A stretch of DNA of 64,000 nucleotides from Humulus lupulus. Taxonomy: Eukaryota > Streptophyta > Magnoliopsida > Rosales > Cannabaceae. Numbering within the stretch: position 1 is the stretch's first letter; the number at the start of each line of letters is the position of its first letter. This document shows positions 57,442 through 64,000 of this stretch, in pieces. The stretch covers positions 116,339,061 to 116,403,060 of the forward strand of contig NC_084801.1 of assembly GCF_963169125.1 (NCBI RefSeq). Reading direction: 5' to 3'. Both the position numbers and the translations under genes were made by a program. A model generated the notes under the pieces. It made no database searches, was not told the DNA's origin, and saw nothing but the letters and a program-made list of their open reading frames with translations.

Positions 57442-59424
57442 TCAGGGCCTCCTACCATGGGCGTTCCACATGGCTGCCCGAGCAACGACATTCTCACCGA
57501 AAGAAGAGAAATCAAAATTAGGGTCCTGTCTCCATACGCCGTAAAGAGTGCGGTCTATGGACCGGTACTTAATAGTCGTCCTGTCCGCCTCCAAGGATGC
57601 AATTCTTTCCTGCGACATGTCAATGTCAGCTCTGGTAGCCTGGAGTTTGGCCCTGGTAGCCTCGACTTCGGCCTCCAACTGAGTAACTCTCTGCTGCGAC
57701 GCGGCCGTGATGGCCTTGGCCCCCTGGAGTTCGCTCTCAAAGCTGGTAACTTGGCCCTGTAGCTCCGTGGCCTTGGCAACCACTTTCTTCCTCTTTATTA
57801 ACGAGTTGGCAAGTTTGGTCCGAACCCTTGAAAATTTATCCTTGGTTTCATTAAGCTCTCTCTCAAGCTCTTGAGCCCGTGCTGCGAGACGGTCCCTCTC
57901 GCTGCACGACGCGGAGAGATTGCTAGCCGAGTTGACAAATCGCAGAGCCACAATATAGGCCTGCACAAGAAAGTTAACAACAACAGCAATAAGTGACAAA
58001 AGCAAAAAATATATGCATAAGCACCTATACATAATAGGGCCGACACGAGGTGCGGGAACTCACCCAAGTCATGGTGCACCTTAGGTTTTCCCCAAGGTCC
58101 GACTGAGAAACATTCCCAAGGCCATTCCAGTCAGATACGGGGAGGCTTGAGGCAAGTTGGATGTATCGCTGCCCGTAAGACGTCGCCATCTGAGTCACCC
58201 AGGGCTCCCCATCCGCACCAGGGGTGCCTGGATGGATGAGGACAGACGACTCGCTCGCCGAAACGGGAGGGGGCGCAGTGAAAGTGGAAAACTGAGGCTC
58301 TGGTAGATCAGAGGGAGGCTCCGGAAGGTCAGCGAAATAAGTCCCCGATGGTCCAGGGTCGAGAGGAGCCTGAGTGAAGGCGTCGTAGCCCTCAGGGTCA
58401 GGGCAAACATAACACCCCGGAACGGCCTGTTGGTCTTGAGAATGAGGGGCCATGTCCGAATCATAGGAGGCACATGGAGGGCATCCCCCAGGAGATGGAG
58501 GCAGCAGGTGAGATCCCTCGCAGTCAAGGGGGGCTTCCTCCAGCTCCTCCTCATCCTCATCGTCATCTTGGGAAGGCTCGGCCAAGGCCCCCTTCATCTT
58601 CGTGGACCCAGAGATGGTCCACAGCAACTTGGGGTCCGATACAGGGGACAATTTATGGCGGTTCAGATTCTTCACGGTGAATAGGCACACCGCCTTTTTC
58701 ATAGCGGGGTCAGCGCTGAGGAACGTTCTCATGTCTCTCGCTTCCGACCCGACAACTGTAGGTTCGGCGAATTGCTCTGAATAATACACGCCATGGTCGA
58801 TATGAACGTATGTCATGAAACAATAAGTTGTAAGAAAGTAAAAGAGAGAAAGTGATGCTCAGGGTACTTACTGAGAGTGGCCCGGAAGTCCTCGCGGACC
58901 GAGAGGGGGCCTTCCATGAAGAAAAAGTCCTGGTTCCAGGGCCCCGGGTTGGACACCGAGCCCTCTATCAAAGAGGCCTCGTTGTTGGCTTTTTGTAAAT
59001 AGTAAAAGCCCTTGGACTTGGGAAGGGGCATGAGGTTGTAGAGGAAATGCACCTCTGTCGCTGTAGGAGCGCGTTTAAACAGCTTCGTAAATACAATGAA
59101 AAGGCAGCTTAAAGTCAGCCAGCCATTGGGAGCCAGCTGAAGTGGGGCAAGGTCGAAGTAGTTGAGGACTGCAACAAAGAACGGGTGTAACGGGATGGTA
59201 CCACCCGCCTTCAGGATGTGCTCGCTGAGGGCCACGAAGCCGAGCCTAGGACTGTCAGCTCGACATGTCTCCTGAGGAGCATATAACGCATACTCCAGAG
59301 GGACGCGATAGTTATCCACGATGTCCCTCAGTTTGTTTTCAGACACACGCAACACCAGTTCGGTTGCCAGTAACGGAGCATCGTCCGGTTCATTGGAAGC
59401 CACCTGTCGTCGTGCCCTCGGCAT
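57442..59424 (-). CDS. Antisense ORF of element C: three-exon gene, 594 residues, gypsy-type transposon domain
   Basis: Exons on the minus strand are 59424-58872, 58776-58064 and 57960-57442 (553, 713 and 519 nt; 1785 nt, no stop). Intron 1 (95 bp) has donor CTCA/GTAAGT and acceptor TTATTCAG, phase 1. Intron 2 (103 bp) has donor TGG/GTGAGT and acceptor TTGTGCAG, phase 0. Residues about 60-185 read GTIPLHPFFVAVLNYFDLAP, QLAPNGWLTLSCLFIVFTKL and SKGFYYLQKANNEA, like the plant 'putative gypsy type transposon' domain (Pfam PF04195). An acidic run DDDEDEEELEE follows at about 255-265, then a Pro/Ser-rich middle. Exon 3 is a heptad-like coiled coil (about 433-555: RAQELERELNETKDKFSRV, RVTQLEAEVEATRAKLQ). 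Antisense genes in this place are known in Grande/Retand-type Tat elements; their function is unknown. The uncertainty is mostly in the exact splice sites. Confidence 0.8.
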
Positions 59425-59426
59425 AT

Positions 59427-59925
59427 CTGCAAAATCAAAAGAAAAATGTGAGGAAGAGATAGAACACTTGAACCTCCATTTTTTCTTCCTAGCAAGAGTC
59501 TTCCATCAAGGGAGCGACTGCGGAAGTGCTGAGTTAGGAAAAACCGAGACTAGAGGCTGTGGAGAAGCGGAGGCAGCCCCATGACAGTCATCAGGAGAGG
59601 ATGGGCTGGAGGGCTCAGGCGGAAGGTGTCCCTCCATAAACTCCAACTCTCTCTGCAACTCTAAGAGGGTCACCCTAAGGCTCGCTACATGGTCACTAAG
59701 GTCTGGGGGGAAAGGTGCTCCGTCTCCTCTTGACACCGAGTCAATTTCGCTCTCCACCACCCAAACTTTACGCCTAAGTTCAGCCATGTACTCAAGATGG
59801 CGGATACGGGCATGCCTTAAGGAGTCATAGTCCTGGTAAGGGTTTTCCTCAGGGGACTCTGAGTCTGAGGACAGGTCAATAAATTCAACCCCTGGAGGTA
59901 TGTCGGATGGGTCGTCACTGGCCAT
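59427..59925 (-). CDS. Small upstream antisense ORF of element C (139 residues) or 5' exon
   Basis: The minus strand from the ATG at 59925 to a stop at 59506 encodes MASDDPSDIPPGVEFIDLSS, an acidic stretch DSESPEENPYQDYD, and a helical segment RHARIRHLEYMAELRRKVWV plus HVASLRVTLLELQRELEF. It looks like a short coiled-coil protein; no domain is recognised. Between its stop and the ATG at 59424 lies a strong acceptor TTTTGATTTTGCAG (ending at 59427). The 594-residue gene may therefore carry an intron in its 5' part, and this ORF may be an upstream exon or upstream ORF of the same transcript. I could not find a convincing donor. Confidence 0.5.
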
Positions 59926-60525
59926 GAGACCTCGTCCCGAAAGCAAAAAGGGGTTCACGTATAAATGAGGGGATGGCTACAAAACACAAAGGAATAGGCT
60001 TAATACCTCTAGATGCAAGCGCCCTAAATGACCCACTACAGAGTATAAAAAAGAGGGGCATGCAACTGGGCAAACTCACTGCGAGCTCAGGCCATGGTAC
60101 CCCATCCCGAGTAACGCTAATTTGGACCCAACGAAAACAAGGGAAAAAGAGAATATACCTCAAGATGTAGAAATTAGAGGCTGTCGAGGCCAAAAAAGGA
60201 GGTCGAGGGCCAAAAGCACCAAATGGTCAAAAATACACGTCTGCAAAAATAGACAAAAAGGATGTGTTAGCCTCCGAATAGACATACTAAGAAATTAGCT
60301 CATATGTAAAAAAAAAAAAATGAAAAATGAGATGAAAAAATAAAATAAAGAAAACTATGGCAAAAGTGAAGTTGTGGGGGATTGAACCCCTTACCTCTTG
60401 AAAGGAGTAAGGGTCTAGATACCACTAAGCTAAGGAAGTAAGGTGTAAATAATGAGCCTTGCATGAGGGCCTATTTATAAGAATCAAGGAGAATAGTTTA
60501 CAAGAGCACCTAAAGGTCCTCTCCT
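59926..60525. other. 3' non-coding region of element C / presumed antisense promoter
   Basis: Upstream of the antisense gene and before the polypurine tract. Apart from a tRNA-like sequence at 60371-60440 and an A-rich tract at 60308-60350 I see no gene or clear TATA box on the minus strand. Confidence 0.4.
60371..60440 (-). other. tRNA-like sequence, TTC (Glu-type) anticodon
   Basis: On the minus strand, TTAGCTTAGTGGTAT resembles a D-arm/A box, CTTTCAA (complement 60398-60404) a seven-base anticodon loop with TTC, and GGGGTTCAATCCCC (60377-60390) a perfect T-arm/B box. The anticodon stem has mismatches and the acceptor ends do not pair, so it is not a functional tRNA gene by eye. It may be a tRNA-derived insertion or a pol III promoter relic. 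Confidence 0.55.
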
Positions 60526-60540
60526 AGACTGGGGGGCAAG
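60526..60540 (+). other. Polypurine tract of element C
   Basis: AGACTGGGGGGCAAG directly precedes the TGTGG start of the 3' LTR. Confidence 0.8.
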
Positions 60541-61633
60541 TGTGGATGCTCAATATTCCATGCCTGTAAAAGATCCAAAGCACGTGCTTAGGCCCCCATG
60601 CGCTAGTGCCTTCGTTAGATCCTCGGGTCGTCCCCCTCTCACAAGGCCGTTAGGCGCGTCCATGCGCGAGGCTACGCGAGGCCCTCGGATGCCTGCGCCC
60701 ACGCGAGGCACACGGGCCTCCACCCTCTCACGAGGCTGTCAGGCGCGCCCGTGCGCGAGGCCATGCGAGGCCATCGGGTGCTTGCGCCCACGCGAGGCCC
60801 TCGGGCCCTCCACCCTCTCGCGAGGCCATCAGGAGCGCCCGTGCGCGAGGCCATGCGAGGCCAACGGGTGCTTGCGTCCACGCGAGGCCCTCGGGCCCTC
60901 CACCCTCTCGCAAGGTCGTCAGGTGCGCCCGTGCGCAAGGCCATGCGAGGCCATCAGGTGCTTGCGCCCACACGAGGCCCTCGGGTCTTACCTCTCTCGT
61001 GAGGCCATTAGGCACGCCCATGCGAGGCCCTCAGATGCCTGCGCCCACGCGAGGCCGACAGGCTTCGTTAAAGAGGCCTCAACTCTCTCCCTAAGATTAG
61101 TGCCACCAACGGGGCACCGTATTTCCTATGGGTACGGAGTGCACTGACAAACTAAAAGGAGCTGAAGTACGGACATAGTACCCACACCAGATAAGTAGCG
61201 GTAGTACGAGCAAGGTACCTGTTGTGGTCCTCACCAGCCACTTCTCTGACACACGTACTGGGCAAGTAGTGGAGGCACAGTCAAGTACTAAAATGGAGGT
61301 GCTCCCACCAACCCTGATCATGTACTGGAGCAGACACCACTACCCCTGAGACCACTCATCTGGCATTGTACTAGCGTACTGCTTGGTCCCCTGGACCACA
61401 TTGTATCAGAGGCCATTAGAGCCCACTATATAATGAACCCCAATTCCCCATGAAAGGGGGTTGGAAAATTTACTATAACAAGTGCACCATATTGAATACA
61501 AACTGATTTCACCATTGTTCTTCTGCAATTGTTCTTGGAGTTTACACTAAAATTTCTAAGGCTTTACTATTGATAATCTTTATCTTGCAGTTTTTTCCAA
61601 CTTAACTTAGTTGACGAGTTCTCACCGTCAACA
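60541..61633 (+). repeat. 3' LTR of element C
   Basis: TGTGGATGCTC to CGTCAACA, 1093 bp. It is collinear and very similar to the 5' LTR but carries one fewer 90-bp unit (markers at 60689, 60779, 60869, 60959 and 61036), which explains the 92-bp length difference. The TATA-like ACTATATAATGAACCCC is at about 61424. Confidence 0.92.
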
Positions 61634-64000
61634 CCAAAATAAACCCATACCTGATACTGTATAATCCTTAGCTAATCCAGCTAAGACATTCCCCTCAATT
61701 CTCCCATTTGTGGTTCACTTAACTGTTTTCCTTTAATCCTTTCTACAAAAGTAACTCAAACATAATGTTGGCCACCTAGCCCACCAGTAACTCTACTCTA
61801 GTTCTGGTCATATTTTTCAAATAACATGATGCATTGGAAGTCACCTTTTCCTATCATTGAGGTGTCATAACAACCTACAACTAGTTCTGATCTGCAAGAA
61901 GACTCAGTTTTCTTTCCCAAAACACATATAATATCCTGCCCATCCAAGGAAACTTCTGCCCCTATGGTATTCCTTGACCTTGGAAAATCTCCACAGAGAA
62001 TATACCAAAACACTATCGATCAAGATGATCATAAATCCAATTCAGATAATTCTTTAATACTTTATTCATCAAATTCATCAAAACAACTCAGCACTCTCAA
62101 TGCCCTTATCTGATATAAAACTAGTCCTCAGCATATTCTTCTTCCTGATCTTTAGCTGGTAATAGCCAGATCAAAGATCCACCTTGGAGAATGCCATCTT
62201 ACTCAATAACTGAGTCCTTAGTTCATATAACTCTATTGAAGCCGTTCAATGTAGTACCCTAGACTTGATTCCTTCTCTGGCACCAATTTAATCACCATTA
62301 TATCTCTTTGCATAAAGGTAATCCTAATAAACCCCCTGGAGATACATCCAGAAGCTCACAGACTAATCCAGTCTGTCTTGGTCCCACTGGCACGACCTAA
62401 GTGGTATCCACCACACTAGCTAAGAGTCCTATGCATCCTCATGCAATAGATCTCTAGCTCTAAATACAGATGTCATAAGCTTATAAGGTCCATGCACAAT
62501 GCCAACTACCACAAGGGTTTCCCACTCTCAAGCTCAAGAGTCGCTATTCTTTCCTTGTAATCCATCATTTCCCCATACTTTGCTAACCAATCTATATCCA
62601 GGATCATACTGAAGCCAGTCATAACCAACCCTCTCAAACCAACTAATGAGTCCTTTCCACAATAATCTAACTCATCTTAACATAACCATGTAATCTGCGT
62701 ATAAAATCTATGCCTCTCTAGATGCAACAAGCAAAGAAAAACATGGCACCAAAATCCAGTCAGCACAATACAAAAATCAGAACTAGAAAGCTGACCTGCC
62801 ACCACTGAGGAACCAGCCTCAGTCTCAGTCTCAATCTCTGACTCTGATTGCATCAGAGCAAACACTCGAGCTAGAGTCGAGCTGTCCACCCCCTTTTGCT
62901 CATCCATCCTCCGTCCTAGGCAATTCCTCATGAAATGTGCAACCATTCCACATAAGAAACATGCCTTTGCTCGACATTATCCTAGATGACGCCTCTTGCA
63001 CTGAGCACATTTTGGATAAGTCCTCCAGTTCTTATTCTTGCTTGAACCAATAAACAGAGGTGTCACTGTTTGAGCTCCGTGATCTCCAGCACTCTTCTTT
63101 ATAATCTCATTTCCTGTGCTCTCAATAGCAAGAGACTTCCCTACCACCTGAGCATAGGTAGAGATTTAATGCACTGGGGCGACCTTAACGCCTTGAGCTA
63201 TTCTGGGATTCAATCCCTGGATAAACCTTTCCTTCCGAGCTACATCCGTGGGTACCATATCAAAAGAAAACTTGGCCAACCCATCGAATCTGTTAACATA
63301 CTTGGTTACTATTGCATTTCCCTGAACCAGGTTCAAAAACTCATTCATCTTAGCAGTCTTGGCTACATCAGAGTAATATCTTTCATTAAACAACTGCCTA
63401 AATTCTTTCTAGTCCATCAAAGTTGTGTCTCGTGTCTGGGATACTACTTCCCACCACATCCGGACATCATCCCGCAATACATATGTAGCACAGATCACCC
63501 AATCGTGGCCTACCACCCCCATACTATCGAGAATGGAACTGATCACGCTCGTCCATTACTCAGCTCTGAATGGATCTAGGCCTCCCTCAAAGACAGGAGG
63601 GTAATACTCCTAGAATCTTCCACAAAGAAATTCCCACCTGTTCTCAACCCTAGGCTAAGCCAAAATTGGTGCCACTCCTGACATTACAAAGGAAGAGGTG
63701 TTCCCTAACAGATTCTGCTGTTGCTTCAAACACCTAATCTCTTCCTCTTGCCTCTGCAATCTTAATTGCATATCTGTAAACACCTACTGGAAATTCTGAG
63801 GGGAAGGTGAAGAACTCAAACCCTGGCTGTAATTCCTAGCCTCGATATAACTACCACCGGGTCTCATTATTTGCCTTGGATACATACCTGCTGATTAAAT
63901 TTGCAGTCAATAACTTGACCCATTAAACATTATGAGCATATTCAAAAGCTTTCCCCATGGGAACAATCATACCCCACTACATTCACAAATCACTACAGTG
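61634..64000 (-). pseudogene. Chromovirus element D: gag, protease, RT relics (continues past window)
   Basis: From the right on the minus strand: gag (RLQRQEEEIRCLKQQQN near 63740; MNEFLNLVQGNAIVTKYVNR with FDGLAKFSFDMVP in 63393-63166), zinc knuckle (CFLCGMVAHFMRNC and a degraded CAQCKRRHLG, 63010-62920), protease linker (STLARVFALMQSESEIETET) with the active site broken by a frameshift near 62770, then RT relics (FSKVDL, stop, SGYYQLKI near 62170; MNKVLKNYLN near 62070). The segment between RT and the integrase N-terminus (61640-62000) is much shorter than in B, so most of RNase H is deleted. The primer site and 5' LTR lie beyond 64000. Confidence 0.78.

Larger units (their letters stand above)
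49256..61633 (+). mobile_element. Ty3/gypsy Tat-lineage element C, 12.4 kb, nested in D
   Basis: LTRs at 49256-50440 and 60541-61633 bound gag-pol on the plus strand and a spliced gene on the opposite strand. The flanks CCACA (49251-49255) and CCAAA (61634-61638) are a 5-bp target duplication with one mismatch, and both flanks are element D. Tat lineage is indicated by the TGGCGCCGT primer site, the second RNase H before integrase, and the large 3' region with antisense coding capacity. Confidence 0.93.

Noticed and set aside
58430..58784. Plus-strand frames opposite the antisense gene of C
   Set aside because: The minus-strand gene has coherent splice sites, a domain and a coiled coil. The plus frames are its shadows.
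60371..60440. Calling a functional tRNA-Glu gene
   Set aside because: The acceptor ends do not pair and the anticodon stem has mismatches. Only a tRNA-like sequence is supported.

Overview
This is a eukaryotic plant nuclear window, most likely from a dicot. It carries one confident single-copy plant gene with an intron, a dense pile of LTR retrotransposons, and AT-rich intergenic DNA. The LTR families feel like those of Rosales/Cannabaceae genomes, but that is only an impression. By eye, most of the 64 kb is transposable-element DNA in two nests, one either side of a small gene island.

Left nest (1-28100). The oldest layer is a minus-strand Ty1/copia element, G. Its 5' LTR (25655-27660), leader and gag fragment (21638-22024) lie on the right, and an RNase H fragment (3596-3792) lies on the far left. 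A minus-strand Ty3/gypsy chromovirus, B, sits inside it: LTR 18195-21383, gag-pol 17800-13700, and the chromodomain end at 4239-3793. B is split in its integrase by a complete plus-strand relative, A (4240-13699), with two LTRs and a near-perfect 5-bp target duplication. Plus-strand LTR H (1875-3595) also lies in G, and minus-strand LTR I (1-1874) lies in H. Smaller insertions are a 963-bp hAT-type element in B's LTR (19277-20239), a MULE-like element in G's leader (23259-24898) and a probable solo copia LTR in G's LTR (26214-27152).

Gene island (28100-34960). A two-exon nuclear gene for a P-class pentatricopeptide repeat protein with a likely mitochondrial presequence lies at 31541-33578. 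It has telo-box and site-II-like promoter motifs and is flanked by MITE-like and AT-rich sequence.

Right nest (34960-64000). Plus-strand LTR F (34960-36318) is broken by minus-strand chromovirus D, which runs off the right end. D's 3' LTR (36319-48032) holds copia element E (37346-46293). D's internal domain holds a 12.4-kb plus-strand Tat-lineage gypsy element, C (49256-61633). C has one long gag-pol frame with stops and one frameshift, a second RNase H domain, and, between pol and its 3' LTR, an antisense three-exon gene that splices to an uninterrupted frame of 594 codons.

The most interesting material lies inside the elements. C's antisense gene is intact beside decayed gag-pol, and a tRNA-like sequence lies near it. 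The chromovirus LTRs share a hairpin with compensatory base changes and a splice-site pair that brackets a different tandem repeat in each copy. I saw no prokaryote-type operon, CRISPR array or rRNA gene.
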